64,000 nt of DNA from Oceaniferula flava. GTDB lineage: Bacteria; Verrucomicrobiota; Verrucomicrobiia; Verrucomicrobiales; Akkermansiaceae. The notes beneath the pieces were generated by a model. The model was not told the origin of the DNA. It ran no database searches and saw only the letters and a list, made by a program, of their open reading frames with translations. Both the position numbers and the translations under genes were made by a program. The stretch is taken from positions 62,001-126,000 of the forward strand of contig NZ_JAFBGL010000005.1 in assembly GCF_016811075.1 (NCBI RefSeq), read 5' to 3'. How positions within the stretch are numbered: the first letter of the stretch is position 1; every line of letters begins with the position of its first letter. This document shows, in pieces, positions 19,201 through 26,769 of the stretch.

Positions 19201-20311
19201 ACTTATAGAGCATGAAATCATCACTGCTTTCCAGTGGGTCAATTGGACGCTCTAGTAAGGTTGACAGGTCTCGTTTGAGTCCGCCTTCTCGAACATCGGC
19301 TAACACACCGTAAGAATAAACAGAGATATCATGAAAGTTGTTTTGTGCAGGTTGACCTACAGTATTGTCAACTAAATTCAACGTGGCATGAGAAAAGGCC
19401 ATCTTGAGCTGTTTGTCGTCATTAATATCTTCAAGCCCTTCAACAGTGTTCGTTCCAGTTGAGGCGGGAACCTGGGTTCGGAAAATTTTCTCGGCCTCAG
19501 TGAGAGCTGTTTCGGTAGCATAGGAGTCATCCAAAATGCGAGCTTTCTGGCTTTCATCGCCTACCCACCAACCGTAACGTCCTAGTACTCTTGAGGTGTC
19601 TTTATCCCTTCGGGGAATTAACCGGGCACTAACATATTTTGATGCACTTTCCAACTCGCCTAAGGAACCTTGGGCGACTAGCCATATAGCATCTGTTTCG
19701 CCATTTGGTTTGTAGTATTTCTGCGGGTTGCTGCTGTCTGCAAGTTTAATACTATTTGGAGACGATATACTTTCAGACTCATCAGTAGTAAGGGATAGTA
19801 GCCATTTCCGAAAATGTTGATTTTTCTCACTGTATGATGGATGCATTGAGGCGTCTGTTGGACTTCCAATAGTTTGGTGATGGCTTGCTGTGGATGGATA
19901 AGCATCCCCGACCGGAGCTGATGTTGGATCACCTGCGATCCACGAATCCCACACGCCTGTCCAATGTGGATTACTCACCTCATTGTCTGCAGTGCTTGGG
20001 TCATCAAAAATACCTGCATTTGCAGTAACCCGCTGATCCGGCCCCACCTGTTTTTGGAGTTCACCAATGGCAATCATTAATGCCATTCGAGCATTGCTGC
20101 GGGCCTCTTCGGTCGCTTGACCACTTTGGCTGGAGCGTAGTTCAATTGCGCTCAGGCTTAGCACTGAGAGAGCAACCATTACCAGTAAGATCATCACTGA
20201 GATGGTGGCGATCAAAGCAAAACCAGATGCTGTCTTAACATTTAAGCCAAATCTTGATTTCGTTCTGAAATCATGGGATGGTGTCGAATTAGAGTATCTA
20301 AATGTTCTCAT
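16259..20311 (-). CDS. Verru_Chthon cassette protein A
   Basis: 1350 residues. After a 30-residue basic leader comes a prepilin-like G-F junction and one long hydrophobic helix (GFALIATISVMILLVMVALS, about 31-52), then ARSNARMALMIAIGELQ and QVGPDQRVTANAGIFD, which are hallmarks of the TIGR02600 family, known only from Verrucomicrobia. The helix lacks the usual pilin Glu5, as in large GspK-type minor pseudopilins. The remainder is a large extracytoplasmic region. The family normally occurs with smaller pilin-like cassette proteins B, C and D; none is seen here, only one small secreted protein downstream. Function is unknown; involvement in a type II secretion-like or pilus-like assembly is inferred from the N-terminus. 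Confidence 0.85.
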   Translation of the reverse strand: MRTFRYSNSTPSHDFRTKSRFGLNVKTASGFALIATISVMILLVMVALSVLSLSAIELRSSQSGQATEEARSNARMALMIAIGELQKQVGPDQRVTANAGIFDDPSTADNEVSNPHWTGVWDSWIAGDPTSAPVGDAYPSTASHHQTIGSPTDASMHPSYSEKNQHFRKWLLSLTTDESESISSPNSIKLADSSNPQKYYKPNGETDAIWLVAQGSLGELESASKYVSARLIPRRDKDTSRVLGRYGWWVGDESQKARILDDSYATETALTEAEKIFRTQVPASTGTNTVEGLEDINDDKQLKMAFSHATLNLVDNTVGQPAQNNFHDISVYSYGVLADVREGGLKRDLSTLLERPIDPLESSDDFMLYKFGNDNENRVPIQDLSAYYQLYQDDSTGVTGRRGGVAYNSPELSGALQIRVPDYGNPNDTDKYLREYTGLYRNPVPIKTQFVLATGASLITEEERTTINTTAENAGKPSQKLRADDIYKLSLGVMPVITLWNPNNLPLVMGTEASQIMKMSFPPFVVRWKKYRPGGNTYISNYLNLNYAIGFESTGDGRARSLEPYIIKLQFAKNDPIVFQPGEVKMFSIPLNDNIMLKNDGTVLIGNKNLYQAENGWDPYGFYTASNSAVPDAPDVVKFKDVANTYVGHRLVFGENDKIAIAAYPESGNSMSRAVSRANEIIGSGFQFWLSDADYVVNGFGHYRNYQFISKFGGNGKQSNLMLEENGELMLSGFPNGEVIPFDSETDAIPGTDIVAATTNGEVRGMMLFSMMAGCEASFYDAGIGGVGAARRTTTRPFLHGSTLSAPQIAEDSPSALYDYGWEWQLDRINDVELAIQDNGSGGGYFGGGYTSEAGSTHVVQQYLPVLPPMSIASLSSTHLGGYSLANNTVLLNPTAWGKPYAASGNTDHAFSGAPLIGDFQQVTATGQGGLAPHVQQAIGNSYAHPNIPADKAFTTRTRQLNADISANEQVIPYADHSYLANKALWDDYFFSSITPQFKNVELYGRGTDLSAQEVAHNFFFENTPLPNRRLRPYNFNLTEDELASLSSDAELALFSDGFADKIANYLLVAGPFNINSTSVEAWKVLFSSLRNKPIVHLDTNADSPTVTTSDETPVTPGMLPNGAPIPSNSLSSDHNAPLEQWSSSRSLSDEEIEQLAKAMVRQVKLRGPFLSLSEFINRRLDASSPELAVKGALQAAIDEDGSSNETPEVTINKAFRTDSRTLDGEFIKEINGSTVNLETEVEFANALKGPAAYGSTPYVDQADILRHLGSILTPRGDTFVIRAYGDSLDVNGNVLARAWCEAVLQRTPDYIDSSDNNHLKHQLLTSPTNQQFGRKFRIIQFRWLDSNEV

Positions 20312-20890
20312 GGGATTACATGGTTATGATGTCCTATAATGTAACTACATTGAGAATGACTGACACTCGGGAATATGACAATTTTTTTTAGAATGATCAG
20401 CTCCCTCTTTACAGGGATGGTTGAACCCTCTTGGAGAGTGTCTCCATTTATATACTCCCTTATTGATGTAACGGTTTAAAAGTAGAGGGGGCGACAAAGA
20501 TGCGCAGAACTAATATCTAGAAAATAAACATATAGATAGTTAGACCATGCCTTCTGAAGGTGACAAAGAGTTGGTTAGGGCATGACGTGATCTAACTACG
20601 ATGATTCATAGGGGCAGGTGTGAATATGCCTCTCCATGGTTATTGGCCTAATGCTGTAACTGGAATTCTGTAAAATGCATTCCTGAGCAACTTCAGAGCC
20701 TATTTTAATTAGAGCATTACTTACCGCACTCGTTGTCTCTGGTATCAATTCGCGAGAATTGCGAAAGCATAGTAATGCTCATTGTCGATGATCATTCACT
20801 ATTGCTTTTTGTCACAACAGGACAGGGGGATTCCTGAAATTATAGAACGCATTATTTTGAAATTATCGTTGTGTTTACATAGCTACGGTG
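20312..20890. other. Divergent intergenic region, AT-rich
   Basis: 579 bases between the start of the Verru_Chthon A gene (-) and the esterase (+), expected to carry both promoters. No gene is seen. Structures: long-range inverted repeat 20712-20780 (separate entry) and a TGTCACAACAGGACA box at 20810-20824 that recurs upstream of the CAP gene. To the right of this region the DNA becomes clearly richer in G+C. Confidence 0.5.
20712..20780. repeat. Inverted repeat with nested hairpin upstream of the esterase
   Basis: GAGCATTACT at 20712-20721 is exactly complementary to AGTAATGCTC at 20771-20780. Inside lies a second perfect inverted repeat, CAATTC-GCGA-GAATTG (20746-20761), and AGCAT-AGTA-ATGCT at 20766-20779 could compete with the outer arms. 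The structure is about 110 bases upstream of the esterase start. It could be an RNA leader, a protein site or a remnant of a mobile repeat. Confidence 0.4.
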
Positions 20891-21760
20891 ATGAATTCAG
20901 GCATGAGACATGCATTTAAAATTTCGATGATCTTAAGTTCTTTCTTGGTTTTTTCCAGCTTTCATCTTAGTGCCAAACCTGATGAGATTACAGTTTACAA
21001 AGAGGTTGATGACATCTCCCTGAAATTGCACATTTTCAACCCCAAGGATCACAAGGCGACCGATCAAGAACCGGCGATCGTGTTTTTCTTTGGCGGCGGT
21101 TGGAAGGGCGGGAAGCCTCAGCAGTTTTACCCCCACTGCGAATACCTCGCCTCGCGTGGCATCGTGGCCATCAGTGCGGAGTATCGCGTGAGCTCGAAGC
21201 ATAAGACCACTCCCAAGGAGTGCGTCATGGATGGCAAGTCGGCGCTGCGTTGGGTGCGCTCGAATGCTGGAAAGTTGGGGGTTGACCCCGAGAAGATCCT
21301 CGCTGGCGGAGGGTCCGCAGGAGGGCATGTCGCGGCCGCTGCGGCGATGGCCAAGGGGATGGACCAGCCTGGCGAAGACACTTCCGTGAGCTGCGTGCCC
21401 AAGGCTCTGGTGCTGTTCAACCCCGTGTACGACAACGGCCCCGGCGGCTACGGCCACAATCGGGTGAAAGCCTATTGGAAGCAAATCTCCCCGATGCACA
21501 ACATCGATGCCAAGACCCCACCGACGATCGTTTTCCTCGGCGAAAAAGATCATCTGGTTCCTGTGAAGACTGCCAAAAAATACCAGGCGCTGATGAAAAA
21601 GGCCGGTGTGCGTAACGATTTGCATCTCTACCCGGGGCAGACCCACGGATTTTTCAACCTTCAGAAGAGCAAGGAAAAATACCGTGAAACCATGATCGAG
21701 ACCGACCGCTTTCTGAGCTCCTTGGGCTATCTCACAGGAGAACCCACCCTCAGCGAATAA
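20891..21760 (+). CDS. Secreted alpha/beta-hydrolase esterase
   Basis: 289 residues from ATG 20891 (another ATG at 20903). Signal peptide: FKISMILSSFLVFSSFHLSA. The fold is a carboxylesterase/BD-FAE type alpha/beta hydrolase: oxyanion segment FFFGGGWKGG, nucleophile elbow GGGSAGGH, acid in LGEKDHLVP and catalytic His in GQTHGFF. Known relatives deacylate esterified sugars or small esters in the periplasm. It is followed after 5 bases by a SGNH esterase, which suggests a small operon for removing acyl groups from carbohydrates. The substrate cannot be read from the sequence. Confidence 0.85.
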   Translation: MNSGMRHAFKISMILSSFLVFSSFHLSAKPDEITVYKEVDDISLKLHIFNPKDHKATDQEPAIVFFFGGGWKGGKPQQFYPHCEYLASRGIVAISAEYRVSSKHKTTPKECVMDGKSALRWVRSNAGKLGVDPEKILAGGGSAGGHVAAAAAMAKGMDQPGEDTSVSCVPKALVLFNPVYDNGPGGYGHNRVKAYWKQISPMHNIDAKTPPTIVFLGEKDHLVPVKTAKKYQALMKKAGVRNDLHLYPGQTHGFFNLQKSKEKYRETMIETDRFLSSLGYLTGEPTLSE

Positions 21761-21765
21761 GTCCG

Positions 21766-22480
21766 ATGAAAAGCCTCCTGTCGCTTGGCATCATCTCGCT
21801 GATGCTGAGCGTGGAGCTCTCGGCGGAGGTGGCCGGAAAGCATCTTTTTATTCTCTCCGGCCAGTCGAACATGGTCTGGCTTAAACCGAAGGTGGCCTTC
21901 ACGCCTGCGGTTGAGAAGGAGTTTGGTAGCGACAAGGTGATCGTGGTCCACGATGCGCAAAGCGGCAAACCTCTGCACCGCTGGTCGAAATCTTGGAAGG
22001 CTCCCGAGGGGGGTGAAGCCTGAGGAGTCTGGCGATCTCTACGATCGTCTGATGGCGAAGGTCAAGAAGGCCACTGAAGGACAAAAGCTGGCCAGCGTCA
22101 CCTTCATCTGGATGCAAGGCGAGCGCGATGCCCGGCTCCAGTGGTCCAGCCTCTACGAAGCCGGATTTAAATCTCTGCTGCAACAACTGGAAACCGACCT
22201 CGGTCGCAAAGACCTGAACGTGGTGATTGGTCGACTCAGTGACTTTGACAACGACAACCGCTCCTACAAAGACTGGTCGAAAATGCGCGCCATTCTGCAA
22301 AAAATCGCCGAGGAGCATCCGCGCGGCGACTGGGTGAACACCGATGACCTCAACGACGGGATCAATCGCAAGGGAGAGAAGATCAGCAACGATCTGCACT
22401 ACTCGGTGGAAGGATACAAACTGCTCGGAGAACGTTTTGCCGCCAAGGCCATCGCGCTGGTTCGCCGGGCGGAAACCTAA
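21766..22480 (+). pseudogene. Sialate O-acetylesterase-like SGNH hydrolase, frameshifted in a G6 run
   Basis: Two overlapping frames together encode one SGNH protein of about 237 residues. Frame one begins with signal peptide MKSLLSLGIISLMLSVELSA and block I (LFILSGQSNM), and ends at a TGA at 22021-22023. Frame two continues with block III (FIWMQGERDA) and block V (NDLHYSVEGY), carrying the catalytic Asp and His. Removing one G from the six-G run at 22008-22013 fuses ...SWKAPEG with VKPEESGDLYDRL and restores the family. So the gene is either broken, phase-variable by slippage, or affected by a homopolymer sequencing error. It lies 5 bases after the esterase gene. Confidence 0.75.
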
Positions 22481-22509
22481 GTCACATCAATACGTCGAAG
22501 GTATAAATA

Positions 22510-22523
22510 TTAGCCTAGGCTAA
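22510..22523. promoter_or_regulatory. Perfect 14-bp palindrome TTAGCCTAGGCTAA, candidate DtxR/MntR-type operator
   Basis: The palindrome is 44 bases upstream of the binding-protein ATG, directly after TATAAA (22502-22507), which could be a -10 element, so it would overlap the transcription start. Its half-site TTAGCC resembles DtxR/IdeR/MntR operators (TTAGGTTAG-type half-sites). The operon it precedes encodes a DtxR-like domain fused to a permease, so autoregulation by metal is a natural inference. A possible alternative -35, TTGACG, lies at 22533-22538. Confidence 0.55.
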
Positions 22524-22567
22524 AAATAGTAGTTGACGCTAGACTTGTGCCCTGCTATCTCGTGGCC

Positions 22568-23536
22568 ATGGCAAAAAAGATCATCGTCATTGTGTTGGTG
22601 CTGGGCGCCTTTGTGGGCGGCTTGGTGCTTCTCTTGAATCAAGAACAGAGCCAGGCCGGCGCGGATTTCAAACCGGGTGCTGCGCTGAATGTGGTGGCCA
22701 CCTCCACCATGGTTGCCGACATGGTCCGGGAGATCGGCGGCGACCGGATTGCGGTGCATGGCATCATGGGGCCCAAAGTGGACCCGCATAGTTTTCAAGT
22801 CACCTCTTCGGCTTCGGCGGCCTTGCTGAAAGCGGATTTGGTGTTCTACAGCGGTCTCCACCTCGAGGGCAAGATGCAGGACGCCCTGGAGCAGCGGGCG
22901 GCTGAGAAAAAAGACACTTTCGCAGTGACCGATGGCATCCCCGAGGACCAACTGCTGAAGCCGCAGGAAGAGTTTTCCGGCTACCACGACCCCCATGTCT
23001 GGGGCAGCCCGGAGCTGTGGGTGAACTGTCTGGATGTGGTGGTGAAGCAGCTCGCCGAGGCCGACCCGGAGGGTGCCGATAGCTACCGTGAAAATGCCGA
23101 GCGCTACCGCGCCGAGATCCTTGAACTTCATCGCTGGGCGAAAGATCGCATGGCAGAAGTTCCGGAGTCCCAGCGGGTGTTAGTCACCAGTCACGATGCC
23201 TTTTTCTACTTCGGCCAAGCCTACGGCTTCGAAGTGCGCGGCCTGCAGGGAGTTTCCACCAGCTCCGAAGCGGGGCTGAAGGACCGGGCCGATCTAGTTG
23301 CTTTCATCAAGGAACGTCAGCTGAAAACCATCTTCCCGGAATCCAGCGTCAATGCCAAAGGGATCAAAGCGGTCGCCGACGAGGCCGGAGTGGCAGTGAG
23401 TCCCCACGAGCTGTTCTCCGATGCCATGGGCGAACCGGGCGACGTCGTTGAGCTGCATGGCGAGAGCTACGACAAAGGAACCTACATCGGTATGATCAAA
23501 CACAACGTGAACAGCATTGTCGACGGACTGAAATAA
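22568..23536 (+). CDS. ytgA: Metal ABC transporter substrate-binding protein (TroA/YtgA type)
   Basis: 322 residues from ATG 22568; the frame also opens with a GTG seven codons earlier. An N-terminal hydrophobic segment (IIVIVLVLGAFVGGLVLLL) serves as signal or anchor; there is no lipobox Cys. It is a cluster A-I metal-binding protein: ligand positions are His74 (DPHSF), His143 (DPHVWG), His209 (VTSHDAF) and Asp285 (LFSDAMG), the His-His-His-Asp set of TroA-like proteins, and the GLQGVST segment supports this. It captures Zn, Mn or Fe outside the membrane and delivers it to the permeases encoded downstream. First gene of the ytgA-B-CR-D-like operon; the 154-base gap to the ATPase gene is the longest in the operon. 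Confidence 0.9.
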   Translation: MAKKIIVIVLVLGAFVGGLVLLLNQEQSQAGADFKPGAALNVVATSTMVADMVREIGGDRIAVHGIMGPKVDPHSFQVTSSASAALLKADLVFYSGLHLEGKMQDALEQRAAEKKDTFAVTDGIPEDQLLKPQEEFSGYHDPHVWGSPELWVNCLDVVVKQLAEADPEGADSYRENAERYRAEILELHRWAKDRMAEVPESQRVLVTSHDAFFYFGQAYGFEVRGLQGVSTSSEAGLKDRADLVAFIKERQLKTIFPESSVNAKGIKAVADEAGVAVSPHELFSDAMGEPGDVVELHGESYDKGTYIGMIKHNVNSIVDGLK

Positions 23537-23690
23537 CGACAGCTCCGCAAAGCCACGACCAATGAAACACGGACTCTGCGCGCGGGTTTGACCTCGCCGA
23601 CTCCTTGAGCTTATATAGCGCTGAATCTCAGCCACTCCGCATGAAGATGCTGAGGTAGTGTGAAGTTTTTTTACCCATGACGAAGAACCC

Positions 23691-24455
23691 ATGACCAGTG
23701 ATCCATCTATCGCTCTCGAAACGCACGATCTGACCGTGACTTACCACAAGCGGCCTGTGTTGTATGGCATCGATGTCGCGGTGCCCAAGGGGAACTTGGT
23801 CGGCATCATCGGGCCGAACGGGGCAGGGAAATCCACCCTTATTAAATCGATCATGGGGGTGGTTCCTTCTTCCGGTGGTTGGGTGGAAGTCTTCGGGGAA
23901 CCGTTGAAGCATAACCTCCATCGGGTCGGCTACGTGCCGCAGCGTGAAAGTGTCGATTGGGACTTCCCTGTGACCGTCATGGACGTCGCGCTGATGGGCA
24001 CCTACGGCAAACTCGGACTATTTCGTCGCCCCGGAAAGGCGGAGAAGCTCAGAGCGCATGAGGCGTTGGAAAAAGTAGGGATGCTGCCCTACGCGAATCG
24101 ACAAATCGGCAACCTCAGCGGCGGCCAGCAGCAGCGGGTCTTTCTCGCCCGTGCCCTGGCCCAGGACAGCGACCTCTACCTGATGGACGAGCCCTTTGCG
24201 GGGGTCGATGCCGCCACGGAAAAAGCCATCATCGAGCTGCTGCAAGAGATGCGCGAGCGGGGGAAAACCGTGCTGGTGGTGCACCACGATTTGCAGTCGG
24301 CGAGTGAGTATTTCGATAAGCTGCTATTGCTCAACATGCGCTTGGTCGCCTTCGGTGATGTCAGCGAGGTGTTCACCCCTGAGCTGTTGCAGAAAACCTA
24401 CGGGGGTCGACTGACCATCCTCAGTGAAATGGCCGACCGGGCTGCGAAATTGTAA
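23691..24455 (+). CDS. ytgB: Metal ABC transporter ATPase
   Basis: 254 residues, normal for the family. Walker A GPNGAGKS (about residues 42-49), signature LSGGQQQR, Walker B LYLMDEPF, and switch His in VVHHDL are all intact. It energises uptake through the two permeases encoded immediately downstream; the next start is 11 bases away. Its place between the TroA-like binding protein and the fused permease matches troB of Treponema and ytgB of Chlamydia. Metal specificity (Zn, Mn or Fe) cannot be decided from an ATPase. Confidence 0.92.
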   Translation: MTSDPSIALETHDLTVTYHKRPVLYGIDVAVPKGNLVGIIGPNGAGKSTLIKSIMGVVPSSGGWVEVFGEPLKHNLHRVGYVPQRESVDWDFPVTVMDVALMGTYGKLGLFRRPGKAEKLRAHEALEKVGMLPYANRQIGNLSGGQQQRVFLARALAQDSDLYLMDEPFAGVDAATEKAIIELLQEMRERGKTVLVVHHDLQSASEYFDKLLLLNMRLVAFGDVSEVFTPELLQKTYGGRLTILSEMADRAAKL

Positions 24456-24466
24456 TTGCGACGACC

Positions 24467-25774
24467 ATGAATTTTCTAGCCGTGTTCGACTTGCTGATTC
24501 CTGCCACTGGTGCAGGAAAGGCAATTCTAGCAGCGGTGTTGTTGGGTGCCGGAGCTGGCCTGTTAGGCAGCTTCGTGGTGCTGCGTCGCGTTGCCCTGAT
24601 GGGCGACGCGATTAGCCACGCCGTTCTCCCCGGCGTGGTGGCCGGACTGATTTACAGCCCGGATCGGCACCCGGGGATGATTTTCCTCTGCGCCGCTCTC
24701 GCTGGATTGTTAGGGGCGGGGATTGTGCGGGCCTTGATGAGCACCACTCGGCTGAAGTCAGACACCGCGCTGGGCATTGTGCTGGCGTCGTTCTTTGCCT
24801 TTGGCATCATGTGGCAGTCGAGAAACCAAGCTGGCACCGCCGGGGTGATGAATTTCCTCTTCGGCAATATCGGCTCGATCAATGCGGCGGACTTGAAGAT
24901 GATGATGGTCGCCACCGTACTGCTCTGCGTGGTCGTCTTTGTGCTCAAACGTCCGCTCCTGGTCATGAGCTTCGATGAAGGGTTTTCCCAAGCGCTGGGT
25001 TATCCGGTGCGGATTTTGAATGGCATTTTCTACTTCCTGCTGACCTTCTCCGTGGTGGTCGCGCTGCAGGCGGTCGGCGTGGTGCTGGTCTCGGCAATGT
25101 TGATCACGCCGGCAGCGGCGGCCTATTTGCTGACCGATAAGTTTGGCAAGATGCTCCTGCTTTCCATGGCTTTCGGTGTGCTTTCGGGCATCATCGGCGG
25201 GGTGATTTCGGCCAATGTCAATGGCATGCCCACCGGCCCGGTGATCACGTTGGCCGCCACGGTCGTCTTTGCAGCGGTCTACTTTGTGGCTCCGAAGCAT
25301 GGCGTGCTGGCGAAGTTACTTCGCACGGTGAAACGTCGCCGTCGGGTGCGTCGTGAGAACACCCTGAAAGCAATCTATCAGATCCAGGAAAGCGGCGGCT
25401 TCACCCACGAGGACGTGAGCCTGATCGAGATCGCGCGCAAGCGCCGAAACACCGAGGACCATGCCCGCAAGGAATGTGCATCGTTGCTCAAATACGGCTT
25501 CATCGAGATGTCGGGCGACGGTCACTCGGTGCACCTCACTGCAGCCGGCTGGAAGCGTGCCATGGAAATGGTGCGGAACCACCGACTCTGGGAACTCTAC
25601 CTGACCAACGAGGCCAACTACGCCGATGACCACGTGCACGAGGATGCTGAGAAAATCGAACACATCCTCGGTGCCAACACCGTCAAGCAGCTCGAGAAAG
25701 ATCTCGATTTTCCCGAACTCGATCCCCACGGCAAACCAATCCCCCAGCCGCAGTTACTCACTCCCGTTTCCTAA
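24467..25774 (+). CDS. ytgCR: Metal ABC permease fused to a DtxR-family repressor domain (YtgCR-like)
   Basis: 435 residues. Residues 1-285 are an ABC-3 family permease with about eight membrane helices (for example GDAISHAVLPGVVAG, TPAAAAYLLTDK). A basic linker (VKRRRRVRR, 288-296) leads to a winged-helix domain (about 297-365) and a DtxR/MntR dimerisation region (366-425). MntR metal ligands H77, E99, E102 and H103 are matched by His372, Glu395, Glu398 and His399; D8 and E11 are replaced by Asn298 and Lys301. In Chlamydia trachomatis the same fusion, YtgCR, is cleaved to release an iron-dependent repressor of its own operon. The operon order here is identical, so the same logic is inferred: transport and regulation in one polypeptide. 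It overlaps nothing; ytgD starts 3 bases after its stop. Confidence 0.9.
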   Translation: MNFLAVFDLLIPATGAGKAILAAVLLGAGAGLLGSFVVLRRVALMGDAISHAVLPGVVAGLIYSPDRHPGMIFLCAALAGLLGAGIVRALMSTTRLKSDTALGIVLASFFAFGIMWQSRNQAGTAGVMNFLFGNIGSINAADLKMMMVATVLLCVVVFVLKRPLLVMSFDEGFSQALGYPVRILNGIFYFLLTFSVVVALQAVGVVLVSAMLITPAAAAYLLTDKFGKMLLLSMAFGVLSGIIGGVISANVNGMPTGPVITLAATVVFAAVYFVAPKHGVLAKLLRTVKRRRRVRRENTLKAIYQIQESGGFTHEDVSLIEIARKRRNTEDHARKECASLLKYGFIEMSGDGHSVHLTAAGWKRAMEMVRNHRLWELYLTNEANYADDHVHEDAEKIEHILGANTVKQLEKDLDFPELDPHGKPIPQPQLLTPVS

Positions 25775-25776
25775 AC

Positions 25777-26724
25777 ATGAACTACCTCACCATCCCATGG
25801 GAAAACCTCGGCTTCGGCGCCTTCTGGCTGATGCTGATGGCATTTCTGGTGGCGCTGCCCTGCTCGCAGATGGGGTCCTTTCTCATCCTGCGGCGGATGT
25901 CACTGACGGGGGATGCGATCAGTCACAGCGTCTTCCCCGGCGTGGTGATTGCCTTTGTGTTCACCGGTGATCTGGCCTCGCCCTGGTTGATCATTGGCGC
26001 TGGGCTCGCTGGGCTGGCATCGACTGTATTCATCGAGCTGATCCACAAGAAAACCCGGGTGAAACAGGATGCCGCCACAGGTATTTCCTTCACCGCCTTG
26101 TTTGCCCTCGGCGTGGTGTTGATGGAGACGATGCTGGGGAAAAACGTCGACCTCGATCTTGATTGCGTGCTGCACGGGCGGCTGGGGCTTTTACTCGAAG
26201 AACAACATCGCGAAATCTTCGGCCTGATGGTGCCTCAGCCGATCTTAATCATGGCTGGAGTCGCGCTGCTGACGATTTTCCTGATGATGTTGTTTTACCG
26301 GGTTCTGCTGCTGAGCGCCTTCGATCAAGGTTTGGCCGCCTCTTACGGGTATAAGCCTGCCGTGATCCATTATTGCACGATGTTTGCCGTGTCCTTCATC
26401 GTGGTGGCGGCTTTTCAGGCCGTAGGAGCCATTCTTGTCATCGCTTTGCTCATTCTCCCGGGGGCGGCCGCTTATCTCTGCACGCATCGGCTCAAGATCA
26501 TGCTGCTGCTGGCTTCCATCCACGCGCTGCTCTCGGCCGTGGGCGGACTTTATTTGCATGTTTGGTTCAATACCGACATGGCCTCCGCCGTGGTTGTCAG
26601 CGGAGGAGTTCTGCTGATCCTGGCTTGGTTGCTGGGGCCGGTGGATGGTTTGATGTGGAAATGGCTCAAGGATGAGGAGGAGACTCCCGACAAGGATGCT
26701 TCACATTCCGCTTGCTCCGAGTAG
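25777..26724 (+). CDS. ytgD: Metal ABC transporter permease, second subunit
   Basis: 315 residues, ABC-3 family, with about eight membrane helices; GDAISHSVFPGVVIAF and LLILPGAAAYL are characteristic. No C-terminal regulatory domain; it ends in an acidic tail (DEEETPDKDAS). It pairs with the permease half of the upstream fusion to make a heterodimeric channel, as in TroCD and YtgCD. Its start is 2 bases after the upstream stop, so translation is probably coupled. purH begins 45 bases later on the same strand, possibly within reach of the same transcript. Confidence 0.92.
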   Translation: MNYLTIPWENLGFGAFWLMLMAFLVALPCSQMGSFLILRRMSLTGDAISHSVFPGVVIAFVFTGDLASPWLIIGAGLAGLASTVFIELIHKKTRVKQDAATGISFTALFALGVVLMETMLGKNVDLDLDCVLHGRLGLLLEEQHREIFGLMVPQPILIMAGVALLTIFLMMLFYRVLLLSAFDQGLAASYGYKPAVIHYCTMFAVSFIVVAAFQAVGAILVIALLILPGAAAYLCTHRLKIMLLLASIHALLSAVGGLYLHVWFNTDMASAVVVSGGVLLILAWLLGPVDGLMWKWLKDEEETPDKDASHSACSE

Positions 26725-26769
26725 CTTGAGCCGTTAAGCGATGGGCGTCCACTCACAGGCACTTTTATT

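Noticed and set aside
20933-21646. 237-codon frame antisense to the esterase
   Set aside because: Shadow frame; the plus-strand esterase has signal peptide and full catalytic motifs.
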